From positions 2,095,681-2,159,680 of the forward strand of contig LR594584.1 in NCBI GenBank assembly GCA_901538445.1: a stretch of 64,000 bases of DNA, read 5' to 3'. This document shows, piece after piece, positions 1-8,013 of the stretch. The notes under the pieces were generated by a model. It was not told where the DNA came from, searched no databases, and saw only the letters and a program-made list of their open reading frames with translations. Position numbers and translations under genes: made by a program. The DNA is from Gemmataceae bacterium. Lineage in GTDB: Bacteria > Planctomycetota > Planctomycetia > Gemmatales > Gemmataceae. Position 1 is the first letter of the stretch. Each line of letters opens with the position of its first letter.

Positions 1-556
1 TCACGACCCGGTTCCGCAGCGGGGGCGGCGGGTCCGCGAGCGGGCTCGGCGCCACCATCAGGTTCGCCGGCTTCACGTCGCGGTGGACCACGCCGCGCTC
101 GTGCGCGTGGTGCAACCCGGCGGCCGCCTGGCGGGCGTAGGTCGCGGCGTCGGCGACCGGGAGCGGGCCGCCGCGGCGCACGAGCCGCTGCAGGTCGATC
201 CCGTTCACGTACTCCATCGCGAGGTACGGGAACGGCCCGTCGAGCTCGGTGTGGTACACCGTCACGACGTTCGGGTGGCTCACGCTCGCGGTGGCCGCGG
301 CCTCGCGGGCGAACAGCTCGCGGTTCCCGTCGGCGTTGAGCGCGTGCGGGTTGATCGCCTTGAGCGCGACGACCCGGTCGAGCGCGACCTGCCGGGCCTT
401 GTACACGATGCCCATGCCGCCGCGGCTCAGCTCCTCGATCAGCTCGAACCCGGGGACCGTGCGGCCCGGGACCAGCGCCGCGGACTCGGCGGCCGTCCGG
501 GCCTGCTCGTCGGGCGACTGGAAGACGGTCCGCTGGTCCTCGGAGGGGTCGGGCAC
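1..556 (-). CDS. Serine/threonine protein kinase, N-terminal part (runs off window)
   Basis: The minus-strand reading gives the start of a Hanks-type kinase domain: glycine loop RGGMGIVYKA, VALK lysine, and catalytic loop HRDVKPANLM near position 60-90. Only about 185 residues are present and the rest lies left of the window. No ATG is in frame. GTG at 556 (VPDPSEDQ) is the preferred start because it leaves about 40 residues before the glycine loop; GTG at 595 is also open. It is the last member of a minus-strand group with the WXG100 gene, which suggests a signalling/secretion locus. Kinase identity is secure; the substrate is unknown, and any C-terminal sensor or membrane segment cannot be seen. 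Confidence 0.93.
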   Translation of the reverse strand, partial: MPDPSEDQRTVFQSPDEQARTAAESAALVPGRTVPGFELIEELSRGGMGIVYKARQVALDRVVALKAINPHALNADGNRELFAREAAATASVSHPNVVTVYHTELDGPFPYLAMEYVNGIDLQRLVRRGGPLPVADAATYARQAAAGLHHAHERGVVHRDVKPANLMVAPSPLADPPPPLRNRVV

Positions 557-608
557 GGGTCCGCCTCGGCGGGTGGGTGATGGGTCCGGGCACACATCGT
601 ACCCGACC

Positions 609-833
609 TCAGAACCCGGTGAACTCGCATTCCTGGCGGACCTGGACGAACAGCGTGGCGAGCTGGTCGATGGCCCGCAGCGCGTCGGAAACGGCCCGGT
701 CGAGTTCGTCCACCACCTTCTCGCCGTGCTCGCGGCGGACCCCGTCGTCCCACTCGGTGAGGACGGCCTCCCACCGGGCGCGGGCGGTCTTCTGGGCGTC
801 GTAGATCTGGCTGCGGGTGGAACCGAACCGCAT
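609..833 (-). CDS. Small helical protein of WXG100 cluster
   Basis: This encodes 74 residues beginning MRFGSTRSQ at the ATG at 833. An upstream in-frame ATG would place repeat sequence (843-877) inside the protein and is rejected. The protein is predicted all-helical and charged, with a conserved-looking W (ARARWEAV) and regularly spaced hydrophobics (LDRAVSDALRAIDQLATLFV). Its size and helical character resemble small WXG100/ESAT-6-like partners, but no clear WXG turn is present, so this is inference. It lies between the kinase and a coiled-coil gene on the same strand, about 50 bp from the kinase start. Confidence 0.6.
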   Translation of the reverse strand: MRFGSTRSQIYDAQKTARARWEAVLTEWDDGVRREHGEKVVDELDRAVSDALRAIDQLATLFVQVRQECEFTGF

Positions 834-842
834 GACCGAACC

Positions 843-988
843 TCGAAAGCACGAAATTCGAAGCACGAAATCCGAAACAGAGTAGAGACGCTGGCCCGGT
901 TACCCGCTTCCGCCGCCTTCGTTCGGATTTCGTGCTTCGGGTTTCGAATTTTCGAGGTTCGGATTTCGTGCTTCGGATTTCGTGCTTA
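843..988. repeat. Inverted repeat family A (AAGCACGAAAT type)
   Basis: The left arm (843-877) holds two copies of AGCACGAAATYCGAA and the right arm (922-988) three reverse copies of TTCGGATTTCGTGCTT. The same unit recurs at 15406-15482. The right arm supplies the last codons of the 900-1493 gene, giving residues such as KSEARNPN. Confidence 0.9.
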
Positions 989-1493
989 CTCCCGCGGACG
1001 GGGCCGGGGCGTAGTCGGGCCGCAGGCCGGCGTAGGCGTCGAGCGAGCCGATCCGGCGCGCGAGGTCAGCGAGCGCCTTCGGCAGCGCGCCCTCGACGAG
1101 GTTCGCGAGCCGCCGGCCGGGGCCGCCGTACAGTTCGTCGATCATCTTCGGCAGCCGCTGGAGCCACTGCCGGCACTTCACCACCTGGTCCTCGGCGTGT
1201 TCGAGCCGCGCCCTGGCGACCCGTAGATTCTTCTCCTGCACGGTGCAGTCGGGCTCGCGGCCGTCCCAGTTCGGGAACTTCCGCTGCGACAGCTCGGCCT
1301 TGCACCGGGTGACGTCGTCCTCGCAGTCGCGGATCGCCCGCTGCCACCGCGCCAGTTGCTCGGCGACCCAGTCCTCGGCGCGGCGCAACTCGAGGTTCAC
1401 GCCCGCGAGCGCCTCTCCGAGCGTGTCGCCGTAGGTGGCCAGCGCGGCGTGCCACTCGCGGATCGCGTCGATCGAACGGACGTCGGCTGCCAT
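900..1493 (-). CDS. Coiled-coil protein of WXG100 cluster, C-terminus made of repeat sequence
   Basis: This encodes 197 residues from ATG 1493 (MAADVRSIDAI). Residues 1-130 look like a long helical hairpin rich in Q, E, R and W with heptad-like spacing (RRAEDWVAEQLARWQRAI). Four Cys lie in the middle (DCEDD, RCKAE, DCTVQ, KCRQW). The last about 28 residues (KSEARNPN..., KPEARNPN...) are translated from repeat family A and are probably not ancestral. Size and helicity recall LXG/WXG-type secreted or chaperone proteins of type VII-like systems. That is inference from context, since the WXG100 gene follows about 140 bp upstream on the same strand. Confidence 0.65.
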   Translation of the reverse strand: MAADVRSIDAIREWHAALATYGDTLGEALAGVNLELRRAEDWVAEQLARWQRAIRDCEDDVTRCKAELSQRKFPNWDGREPDCTVQEKNLRVARARLEHAEDQVVKCRQWLQRLPKMIDELYGGPGRRLANLVEGALPKALADLARRIGSLDAYAGLRPDYAPAPSAGVSTKSEARNPNLENSKPEARNPNEGGGSG

Positions 1494-1502
1494 GGCTTCG
1501 AG

Positions 1503-1629
1503 GTGAGTGGTGAGTGGACAGTGGGCAGTTCAAGTGGGCAGTGGAGAGTGGACAGTCAGCACAGAAGCGAGAACCGATCTGGTCTTCTGCATGTCTGCCC
1601 ACTGTCCACTCTCCACTGCCCACTTGAAG
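1503..1629. repeat. Inverted repeat family B (AGTGGACAGTGGGCAGT type)
   Basis: The left arm (1503-1566) and right arm (about 1590-1629) are built of AGTGGACAGT/GGGCAGT units and their complements, so the transcript can fold into a long hairpin. A related copy lies at 6322-6436. It fills the gap between the WXG100 gene and the coiled-coil gene. Confidence 0.88.
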
Positions 1630-1631
1630 CC

Positions 1632-1904
1632 CTACCGCTGCGACAGGTACTCTTCGACCCGCTCGGCCTTGCGGAGCAGGAACGGGATGTGCTCGCCGGA
1701 CACGTCGAGGAACCGCTCGATGACCTGCATGGTGGTCTCGAACTCTTGGCGGAACCGGTCGTGCTCCTGGTCGCGCCACGAGTCGCCGAGGCCGACGAGC
1801 TGGCCGTGGAGCCCGGCGATGCCGGCCTGGAGGTCGGCGTTGAACCGCTTCAAGTTGGCCGCGAACCGCCGGATCTCGGCGGGGTCTACGATCGCCTGCG
1901 ACAT
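1632..1904 (-). CDS. WXG100-family protein (type VII secretion-like substrate)
   Basis: These 90 residues from ATG 1904 have the size and pattern of ESAT-6/WXG100 proteins: helix 1 (about 7-38), a turn with Trp (GDSWRDQ, W43) and helix 2 (about 46-85). The usual W-x-G is W-R-D here, a variation seen in planctomycete members. The family forms four-helix dimers exported by FtsK/EccC-type ATPases. No such ATPase is in the window. It is the first gene of a minus-strand group (this gene, coiled-coil protein, small helical protein, kinase). The fold is well supported; export is inferred. Confidence 0.82.
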   Translation of the reverse strand: MSQAIVDPAEIRRFAANLKRFNADLQAGIAGLHGQLVGLGDSWRDQEHDRFRQEFETTMQVIERFLDVSGEHIPFLLRKAERVEEYLSQR

Positions 1905-2013
1905 GACCGGCGCTCCCGAACCTGTGACGTGAGCCGCACTGATGGGGTGACCCGGGAATTATACCCCGGCGGGTGCGTGGCCGTTGGCGCGATTGGCCGC
2001 ACGTTGGCGGAAT

Positions 2014-2388
2014 TTACTCGTCTTCTTCATCCGCGGGCGGGTGCTTGGGCCGCACCATCGGGTACGGGCTGGTCTTGGGGAGCGAGGCGCTCGCCGAGCT
2101 GTCGTCGCCGTTCGCGATGTCTTCCGAGTCGCCCTCGCCCTCGGGCGCTTCGGCGGCCTCCTCGTCGTCGTCGCTGAACTCCCGGGCGCGGAGCTTCGCG
2201 AGCGGAACGGCCTTGGTCGCCGGGAGCGGGTCCGCGTCGAGCCGCTCGACGGTGAACGGGTCGTCCGGGTCGTCGGAGACGGTGAGCGCGAACGTCTGCT
2301 GGCACTTGGGGCACTTCGGCTTGAAGTGGCCGGGCTTCGCGCCCTTCGGGTTGAGCGATGCGCCGCAGTACGGGCACGCGATGCTCAT
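2014..2388 (-). CDS. Zinc-ribbon (MJ0042-type) protein with acidic tail
   Basis: This encodes 124 residues from ATG 2388. An N-terminal zinc ribbon is formed by CPYC (residues 5-8) and CPKC (about 25-28). It is followed by a low-complexity acidic region (EFSDDDEEAAEAPEGEGDS) and a Pro/Lys tail ending ADEEDE. Such MJ0042-like fingers occur in planctomycetes as stand-alone proteins or at the N-terminus of kinases and membrane proteins; the ligand or partner is unknown. It lies 110 bp upstream of the WXG100 gene on the same strand and may belong to that locus. No membrane segment or signal peptide is seen. Confidence 0.8.
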   Translation of the reverse strand: MSIACPYCGASLNPKGAKPGHFKPKCPKCQQTFALTVSDDPDDPFTVERLDADPLPATKAVPLAKLRAREFSDDDEEAAEAPEGEGDSEDIANGDDSSASASLPKTSPYPMVRPKHPPADEEDE

Positions 2389-2497
2389 GACGGCCCTCGG
2401 ATCGGGGAGGTATCTGAGACCCGGTGTCGCGGGAGCTTGAATTATACCAAGCCGGCCCGCCCGCGCCATAGAACGCCGGACGTCCTCATCGCTCCCA

Positions 2498-2612
2498 CAC
2501 CCGGGGCGTTGCCCCGGGCTGAGGTTGTGGCAGGCCTTCAGCCTGCAAGACACCGGTGAGGACCCCGAAGGGGGCACACAACCCCAGCCCGGGGCAACGC
2601 CCCGGGTGTGAG
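2498..2612. repeat. Long inverted repeat family D (CCCGGGGCGTTGCCCCGGG)
   Basis: The outer arms read CACACCCGGGGCGTTGCCCC and its complement, with a nested hairpin GCAGGCCTTCAGCCTGC between them. Similar architecture recurs at 49366-49487 and 52900-53020. No gene lies between 2389 and 2640. Confidence 0.88.
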
Positions 2613-2640
2613 GCGCGGGACGTGCGCCCCGGTTGCGGCG

Positions 2641-3255
2641 TCACTCCTTCCCCAGCACTAAATCCACCACCCAGCACCCGCGGACGTGTGGGCCGCCGCC
2701 GCGGCAGTGCCCCAGAACCTCCTCGTTCTCGCACCCGGCGTCTTGCAGCGCGTCGGCGAGGATCGGCATCGGGCCGAAGTCCCGCGACTCGTACATCCCA
2801 CGCGCCAACGCCACCGCCGTGGACGTGCGCCACACGCCATCGAACGCGACCGGCCGGAACGGGTTCCCGAAGATGTCGCGGAGGAGGGCCAGAAGTGGTT
2901 CATCGATGCGAGTATCAGCCCACTCGATGTCGGGTTGAAGTGCGCATTTTTCGTCACGGTAAGCAGTGATCGCCCGGTGAGCGATGCTCCGTGTCAGTGG
3001 GTGTCTCCGGTGCCAGCGAATGTCCCACTCGTCATCTGTGGGGTATTCGATCTCCATCGACCCTGGAAGAGCATCGGCCTCTAACTCGGCCAACCGCAGG
3101 CATTCCACATCTGGAGGCGAAGCCATGAACTCGGGGATGAGGCGACAGCAGGCGCAGGCGTAGAGACGCCACCGTCGGTCATCTACATCGTCATCCGCAC
3201 CACTCAACACAAGCTGATCGAGCTTATCGCTCGCAAGCCACTCTGCTTCGGTCAT
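2641..3255 (-). CDS. Gemmata-type paralogue family protein (ACACCR motif), function unknown
   Basis: This encodes 204 residues from ATG 3255 (MTEAEWLASDK). Hallmarks are RLYACACCRLI (about 42-52), LLRDIFGNPFRPV (about 130-142) and the C-terminal HVRGCWVVDLVLGKE. These blocks define a large paralogous family in Gemmata and relatives, often annotated hypothetical. No enzyme motif is evident. The CACC run and terminal GC could suggest metal binding or disulphides, but there is no signal peptide. It is divergent from glnA with about 120 bp between starts. Identity with the family rests on recall of the pattern, not on a search. Confidence 0.78.
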   Translation of the reverse strand: MTEAEWLASDKLDQLVLSGADDDVDDRRWRLYACACCRLIPEFMASPPDVECLRLAELEADALPGSMEIEYPTDDEWDIRWHRRHPLTRSIAHRAITAYRDEKCALQPDIEWADTRIDEPLLALLRDIFGNPFRPVAFDGVWRTSTAVALARGMYESRDFGPMPILADALQDAGCENEEVLGHCRGGGPHVRGCWVVDLVLGKE

Positions 3256-3378
3256 CGCGTGCCCTCCGGGTTCGCGCTCGCGGGGCGCGGCGAGTTCGTA
3301 TAACATCGGGACGGGCCATCTCTCCCCAACGTTAGTGCCTGTCTCCTGTTTCGGCCTCGCCGCCGAGGGTCTGCCGTC

Positions 3379-4812
3379 GTGCCGCACCGCGAACCCAACC
3401 GCACCCCCCGCGAAGTCCTCGCCCTGCTCCGTGAACGCGAGGTCAAGGCCGTCGATTTCCGGTTCATGGACTTCCCCGGCCAGTGGAAGCACTTCACCGT
3501 TCCGGCCGAGGTGCTCGACGAACTCGTGTTCGAGGACGGCATCGGGTTCGACGGGTCGAGCATCCGCGGGTGGATGCCGATCAACGAGTCCGACATGCTC
3601 CTGGTGCCCCAGCCGGAGACGCTGTTCATCGACCCGTTCTGCAAGGACGTCACCCTTGCGATGATCTGCAACATCCAGGACCCGCTCACCAAGGAAGACT
3701 ACAGCAAGGACCCGCGGAACGTCGCCCGCAAGGCCGTGAACTACATGAAGAGCACGGGCATCGCCGAGGCCGCGATGTTCGGCCCGTCGCTCGAGTTCTT
3801 CGTGTTCGACGACGTCAAGTTCGACCAGACCCCGCACTCGGCCTTCTATTTCGTGGACAGCGGCGAGGGCGCGTGGAACACCGGCCGCGACGAGCGCCCG
3901 AACCTGGGGTACAAGGTGCCCAACCGCCAGGGTTACTTCCCGTGCGCCCCGACCGACGCGGTCCACGACCTCCGCAGCGAGATGATGCTCGCGATGATGC
4001 AGTGCGGGATGACCGTCGAGAGCCACCACCACCAGAAGGCCACCGGCGGCCAGTGCGCCATCAACATCCGGTACGACGAACTCGTGCAGATGGCCGACAA
4101 CGTGCTGAAGTACAAGTACGTCGTCAAGAACGTCGCCCGGAAGAACGGGAAGACGGCGACGTTCATGCCGAAGCCGCTGTTCGAGGACTACGGCAGCGGG
4201 ATGCACGTCCACGCCTCGCTGTGGAAGAACGGCACCAACCTGTTCGCCGGGAGCGACTACTCGGGCCTGTCCGACACCGCGATGTACGCGCTGGGCGGGC
4301 TCCTCAAGCACGGCCCGGCGCTGTGCGCGATCACCAACCCGACAACGAACAGCTACAAGCGGCTCGTGCCCGGGTACGAAGCGCCGGTGAACCTCGCGTA
4401 CAGCCAGCGGAACCGGTCCGCGGCGGTCCGCATTCCGGTGTACTCGTCGCGGGCCAAGTCGAAGCGCATCGAGTACCGCGTCCCGGACGGCGCGGCCAAC
4501 CCGTACCTGTCGTTCTCCGCTATGCTCATGGCGATGATCGACGGGATCAAGAACAAGACGCACCCCGGCCCCCCGCTCGACAAGGACATCTACGACATGC
4601 CGCCGGAGGAACTGAAAGACCTCCCGCGCGTGCCGCAGACGCTCGACGATGCGCTTACGGCGCTGGAGAAGGACCACGAGTTCTTGCTTCAGGGCAGCGT
4701 GTTCACCGAGGACGTGATCGAGACGTGGATCGACTATAAGCGGAAGGAAGAGGTCGCCGCGGTCCGCGTGCGCCCGCACCCCTACGAGTTCGCGCTGTAC
4801 TTCGACATGTGA
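3379..4812 (+). CDS. glnA: Glutamine synthetase type I
   Basis: This encodes 477 residues, the normal length of GSI (about 470). It condenses glutamate and ammonia with ATP in the cytosol as a dodecamer. Visible landmarks are the catalytic loop FDGSSIRGW (D58), the metal-binding EFF near 133, HHHQ (about 215-218), the ATP loop KPLFEDYGSGMHVH (265-278), NRSAAVRIP (345-353) and IEYRVPDGAANPY. The adenylylation loop is DIYDMPPEEL with Tyr405, so GSI-beta type control by adenylylation is possible. ATG 3379 is the likely start. No glnB, amtB or glnE is adjacent. Confidence 0.98.
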   Translation: MPHREPNRTPREVLALLREREVKAVDFRFMDFPGQWKHFTVPAEVLDELVFEDGIGFDGSSIRGWMPINESDMLLVPQPETLFIDPFCKDVTLAMICNIQDPLTKEDYSKDPRNVARKAVNYMKSTGIAEAAMFGPSLEFFVFDDVKFDQTPHSAFYFVDSGEGAWNTGRDERPNLGYKVPNRQGYFPCAPTDAVHDLRSEMMLAMMQCGMTVESHHHQKATGGQCAINIRYDELVQMADNVLKYKYVVKNVARKNGKTATFMPKPLFEDYGSGMHVHASLWKNGTNLFAGSDYSGLSDTAMYALGGLLKHGPALCAITNPTTNSYKRLVPGYEAPVNLAYSQRNRSAAVRIPVYSSRAKSKRIEYRVPDGAANPYLSFSAMLMAMIDGIKNKTHPGPPLDKDIYDMPPEELKDLPRVPQTLDDALTALEKDHEFLLQGSVFTEDVIETWIDYKRKEEVAAVRVRPHPYEFALYFDM

Positions 4813-4821
4813 CGCGGCTAC

Positions 4822-4915
4822 GAGTTCACTGCCGGGCGAGCCGCGTCAGTGATGACGCGGGTTGGCGGTTACCCGTGTGTTGACACACACGGCTCGCCCG
4901 GGACCCGGCAGGTAC
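4822..4915. repeat. Imperfect inverted repeat after glnA
   Basis: GCCGGGCGAGCCG (about 4831-4843) is complementary to CGGCTCGCCCGGG (about 4890-4903). An inner CCGCGTCA/TGACGCGG hairpin and GTGTGTTGACACACAC lie inside. There is no T-run, so terminator function is uncertain. Confidence 0.7.
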
Positions 4916-4967
4916 TTCTTGGCGTCCGCCAGGCGGGCCGCCGCTGACCGGGGCCACTGGAGAACGC

Positions 4968-5225
4968 ATGACTGGATTCGACGCGAACGCGAACCGCCGG
5001 CTCTCGGCGAAGTTGCACCGCCGCGTGTGCCTGGTGCTCACCGAGGACGCGCTGCTCGCCGAGGAGGTACTCGCGCGCAAGAAGCTCTCGGCCGAGGTCG
5101 CCGGCCGCCTGTCCGACAAGGTCGTCCTCATCCGGCCGGGCCGCATCGACGCGGTGCTCGACGAGCTCCGCAAGATGGGCCACACGCCGCAGGTTGTCGG
5201 GAAGGTCGGCGAGCCCCGGGCGTGA
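4968..5225 (+). CDS. Small protein resembling a helicase-associated (XPB-type) domain
   Basis: This encodes 85 residues from ATG 4968, preceded by GGAGAACGC. The stretch ADALLAEEVLA...LSDKVVLIRPGRIDAVLDELRKMGH has the alternation of a small alpha/beta domain in which a terminal strand reads V-I-RPG and is followed by a helix. This resembles the domain that precedes the helicase core in bacterial XPB-like helicases, but here it stands alone. That comparison is tentative. No catalytic motif or membrane segment is seen. It lies between glnA and gnd, 83 bp before gnd on the same strand. Confidence 0.6.
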   Translation: MTGFDANANRRLSAKLHRRVCLVLTEDALLAEEVLARKKLSAEVAGRLSDKVVLIRPGRIDAVLDELRKMGHTPQVVGKVGEPRA

Positions 5226-5308
5226 CCCGCTGCGAATTCCGGTGACCGCCGATTCCCGATCGGGTATGCTCGCCTCGCGACACCACGAACCACAACCAGG
5301 AGACGGCA

Positions 5309-6322
5309 ATGCAGCTCGGAATGATCGGCCTCGGCCGCATGGGCGCGAACATGGTCAAGCGCCTCATGAAGGCCGGCCACGCGTGCGTCGTGTACGACCG
5401 GAACGAGGCCGCGGTCAAGGAACTCGCGGCCGCGGGCGCGACCGGCGCGACCTCCGTGGCCGACTTCGTGTCCAAGCTCACCGGTCCGAAGGCGATCTGG
5501 CTGATGGTCCCGGCCGCGGTCGTCGATTCGAGCATCAAGGAACTGGTCCCGCTGCTCGCCAAGGACGACATCCTCATCGACGGCGGCAACTCGTACTACA
5601 TCGACGACATCCGCCGGGCCGGCGAGTTGAAGCCCAAGGGCATCCACTACGTGGACGTCGGCACCAGCGGCGGCGTGTGGGGGCTCGAGCGCGGGTACTG
5701 CATGATGATCGGCGGCGAGACGTCGGTCGTGAAGCACCTCGACCCGATCCTCGACACGCTCGCCCCCGGCAAGGGCGACGTGCCCGTGACCCCGGGCCGC
5801 GACAAGGCCCCGCCGAGCACCGCCGAGCGCGGGTACCTGCACTGCGGCCCGAACGGGGCCGGGCACTTCGTGAAGATGGTCCACAACGGCATCGAGTACG
5901 GCCTCATGGCCGCCTACGCCGAGGGGCTCGCCGTCATCCAGAACGCGAACGTCGGCAAGAAGGCCCACACCATCGACGCCGAGACCACCCCGCTCCGCGA
6001 CCCCGAGCACTACCAGTACGACTTCAACCTGCCGGACATCGCCGAGGTGTGGCGGCGCGGCAGCGTCGTCGCGTCGTGGCTCCTCGACCTGACCGCGACG
6101 GCGCTCCTGGAGGACCCGAAGTTGTCGAACTTCGCGGGCCGGGTGTCCGACTCGGGCGAGGGCCGGTGGACGATCAAGGCCGCCATCGACGAGGCGGTCC
6201 CGGTGCCGGTGCTCACGACCGCCCTCTACGAGCGGTTCGCGTCCCGCGGCGAGTCCGAGTTCCAGGACAAGCTCCTGTCGGCGATGCGGTTCCAGTTCGG
6301 CGGGCACCACGAGAAGAAGTAG
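5309..6322 (+). CDS. gnd: 6-phosphogluconate dehydrogenase, decarboxylating (short form)
   Basis: This encodes 337 residues from ATG 5309 with RBS GGAGACGGCA. The N-terminal Rossmann motif is [12 protein letters not shown] (about 4-15), followed by [12 protein letters not shown] and [21 protein letters not shown]. The catalytic segment is [16 protein letters not shown] (Lys and His-Asn). The length matches the short (about 300-340 aa) bacterial Gnd clade rather than the about 470-residue enterobacterial form. It oxidises 6-phosphogluconate to ribulose-5-phosphate and CO2. The next gene is 6-phosphogluconolactonase, so two consecutive oxidative pentose-phosphate steps are adjacent. zwf is not in the window. 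Confidence 0.96.
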   Translation: MQLGMIGLGRMGANMVKRLMKAGHACVVYDRNEAAVKELAAAGATGATSVADFVSKLTGPKAIWLMVPAAVVDSSIKELVPLLAKDDILIDGGNSYYIDDIRRAGELKPKGIHYVDVGTSGGVWGLERGYCMMIGGETSVVKHLDPILDTLAPGKGDVPVTPGRDKAPPSTAERGYLHCGPNGAGHFVKMVHNGIEYGLMAAYAEGLAVIQNANVGKKAHTIDAETTPLRDPEHYQYDFNLPDIAEVWRRGSVVASWLLDLTATALLEDPKLSNFAGRVSDSGEGRWTIKAAIDEAVPVPVLTTALYERFASRGESEFQDKLLSAMRFQFGGHHEKK

Positions 6323-6436
6323 TGGTCAGCGGTCAGCGGTCAGTGGTCAGTGGGCAGAGAAGAAGCAAACCGGCGAGCTTCGCTCGCTTGTGTCTTCTCT
6401 TCACTGCCCACTGACCACTATCCACTCCCCACTGCC
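6322..6436. repeat. Inverted repeat family B between gnd and pgl
   Basis: AGTGGTCAGCGGTCAGCGGT...GGTCAGTGGGCAGAGAAGA on the left pairs with TCTTCTCTTCACTGCCCACT...GACCACTATCCACT on the right, with CGGCGAGCTTCGCTCGC at the tip. It falls directly after the gnd stop and ends near the pgl start. Confidence 0.88.
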
Positions 6437-6448
6437 AGGGAACTCCCA

Positions 6449-7141
6449 ATGAAGATCGAAGTCCTCCCCGACGCCGACGCGGTCGCCGCCAGCGCCGCCG
6501 TGTTCATCGCCGCCGAGGCGCACGAGGTCATCGAGGCCCGCGGCGCGTTCGTGCTGGCGGTCAGCGGCGGCCGGACCCCGTGGGTCATGCTCCGCCAACT
6601 CGCGAAGCTCGACGTGCCGTGGGCCAAGTTCCACGTCGTGCAGGTGGACGAGCGGATCGCACCGGCCGGGGACCCGGACCGCAACCTCACGCACCTCCGC
6701 GCGAGCCTGATGGACCTCGCGCCCATCCCCGCGGCGAACCTGCACCCGATGCCGGTCGAAGCCGCCGACCCCGAGGCCGCCGCCGCGGAGTACGCGCGCG
6801 AGTTGGAGCGGCTGTGCGGCTCCCCGATGGTGATCGACCTCGTTCACCTCGGGCTCGGGCCGGACGGCCACACCGCGTCGCTCGTCCCCGGCGACTCCGT
6901 CCTGAACGTGACCGACCGGGACGTCGCGCTCACGGGGGGGCTGTACCAGAAGCGGCGGCGGATGACGCTGACGTACCCGGCGCTGAACCGCGCCCGCAAG
7001 CTCCTGTGGGTCGTGACCGGGGCCGACAAGCCCGACCCGCTCGTACAACTCCGGGCCGCCGACCCTGCGATCCCCGGCGGCCGCGTCGATCAGGGCCGCG
7101 CCGTCGTCATGGCCGACGCGGTCGCCGCCGCGAAGCTGTAA
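6449..7141 (+). CDS. pgl: 6-phosphogluconolactonase
   Basis: This encodes 230 residues, typical of the DevB/SOL-type enzyme. Motifs are VLAVSGGRTPWVMLRQL (about 33-49), QVDERIAP, DRNLTHLRASLM and the active-site region IDLVHLGLGPDGHTASLVPG (about 130-149). ATG 6449 is chosen because the longer in-frame extension upstream is repeat sequence. AGGGAACTCCC precedes it. It hydrolyses 6-phosphogluconolactone, the step before Gnd, which is encoded 126 bp upstream. The gene ends in a family C hairpin. Confidence 0.95.
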   Translation: MKIEVLPDADAVAASAAVFIAAEAHEVIEARGAFVLAVSGGRTPWVMLRQLAKLDVPWAKFHVVQVDERIAPAGDPDRNLTHLRASLMDLAPIPAANLHPMPVEAADPEAAAAEYARELERLCGSPMVIDLVHLGLGPDGHTASLVPGDSVLNVTDRDVALTGGLYQKRRRMTLTYPALNRARKLLWVVTGADKPDPLVQLRAADPAIPGGRVDQGRAVVMADAVAAAKL

Positions 7142-7188
7142 CCACGCAGCTGCGCCTTGCGAGTGGCGCGATCCCGCGTGGGATTTTC

Positions 7189-7256
7189 TGGTGGGGCAGA
7201 CATTCCTGTCTGCCTCCCGACGCGATTGGAGGCAGACAGGAATGTCTGCCCCACCA
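7189..7256. repeat. Perfect 29-bp inverted repeat, family C
   Basis: The arms are 7189-7217 and 7228-7256 (TGGTGGGGCAGACATTCCTG...), with a 10-nt loop. Relatives lie at 11049-11116 and 21053-21120, each within 60 bp of a stop codon. It could act as a bidirectional transcription end or mRNA stabiliser, but there is no U-tract. Confidence 0.93.
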
Positions 7257-7287
7257 AGTACGTCCCCCCTCTCTTCAAGGACTCTCC

Positions 7288-8013
7288 ATGCGAACGCTGC
7301 TGACCCTGTGCCTCGTCGCCGCCGTGAGCGCCGCGGCCGCCCAGGACAAGAAGGACCCGGCCAAGAAGGACGCCGAAGCGCCGGTCGTCAAGCCCCGCGA
7401 GGGCAAGAGCGAGACCGTCGCGCTGTTCGACGGCAAGACGCTCGACGGGTGGGAGGGGTACTCCGACCTGTGGTCGGTCAAGGACGGCGTCATCGTCGCC
7501 AAGAACACCGCCCCGCTCAAGTTCAGCACCTACCTGCTGACCAAGAACAAGTACAGCGACTTCCGGCTCACGTTCTCCGCGAAGCTCCTGGAGGGGTCCG
7601 AGATGCACTCGGGCGTCGCGTTCTGGGGCACCGTGAAGCCCGACGTGAGCAAGGAGCCGAAGAAGGAGCGGTCCGAGTACACCTACGCCGGGCACCTCGT
7701 CATGTTCCCGTCGGGGTACGGCATGTACGACCTGTTCGGCCGCAACGGGCTGAAGGTGGACGGCGGCCCGGCGAAGAAGGTCGGCAAGCAGCACGACTGG
7801 AACGACATCGAGGTGCTGGCCCAGGGGAACCGCGTGCGGGTGGCGATCAACGGCGCCGCCGTCGTGGACTGGCGCGACCCGCAGCCCGAGCGGATCAAGG
7901 AGGGGCCGATCGGCCTCCAACTGCACTCGCTCGACAAGCCGCAGGAGCTGCACTTCAAGGGGCTCGTGATCGAGACGTTCCCCAAGGACGACAAGCTCAT
8001 CACTGTGAAGTGA
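7288..8013 (+). CDS. Secreted DUF1080 (LamG-like, 3-keto-disaccharide hydrolase family) protein
   Basis: This encodes 241 residues from ATG 7288. The signal peptide MRTLLTLCLVAAVSAAAAQ is followed by a Lys-rich linker (DKKDPAKKDAE). The DUF1080 core starts at VALFDGKTLDGWEGY (about 50), continues with YLLTKNKYSDFRLTFSAKL and EMHSGVAFWG, and closes with GPIGLQLHS and HFKGLVIETF, the typical concanavalin-like jelly-roll pattern. The family is strongly expanded in planctomycetes; some members hydrolyse 3-keto-glycosides outside the cytoplasm. It probably sits in the periplasm. No sugar-oxidising partner is adjacent. Confidence 0.92.
   Translation: MRTLLTLCLVAAVSAAAAQDKKDPAKKDAEAPVVKPREGKSETVALFDGKTLDGWEGYSDLWSVKDGVIVAKNTAPLKFSTYLLTKNKYSDFRLTFSAKLLEGSEMHSGVAFWGTVKPDVSKEPKKERSEYTYAGHLVMFPSGYGMYDLFGRNGLKVDGGPAKKVGKQHDWNDIEVLAQGNRVRVAINGAAVVDWRDPQPERIKEGPIGLQLHSLDKPQELHFKGLVIETFPKDDKLITVK

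Noticed and set aside
4813..4967. Riboswitch or glutamine-type RNA near glnA
   Set aside because: The fold is a simple inverted repeat located after the gene. No known aptamer core could be recognised.
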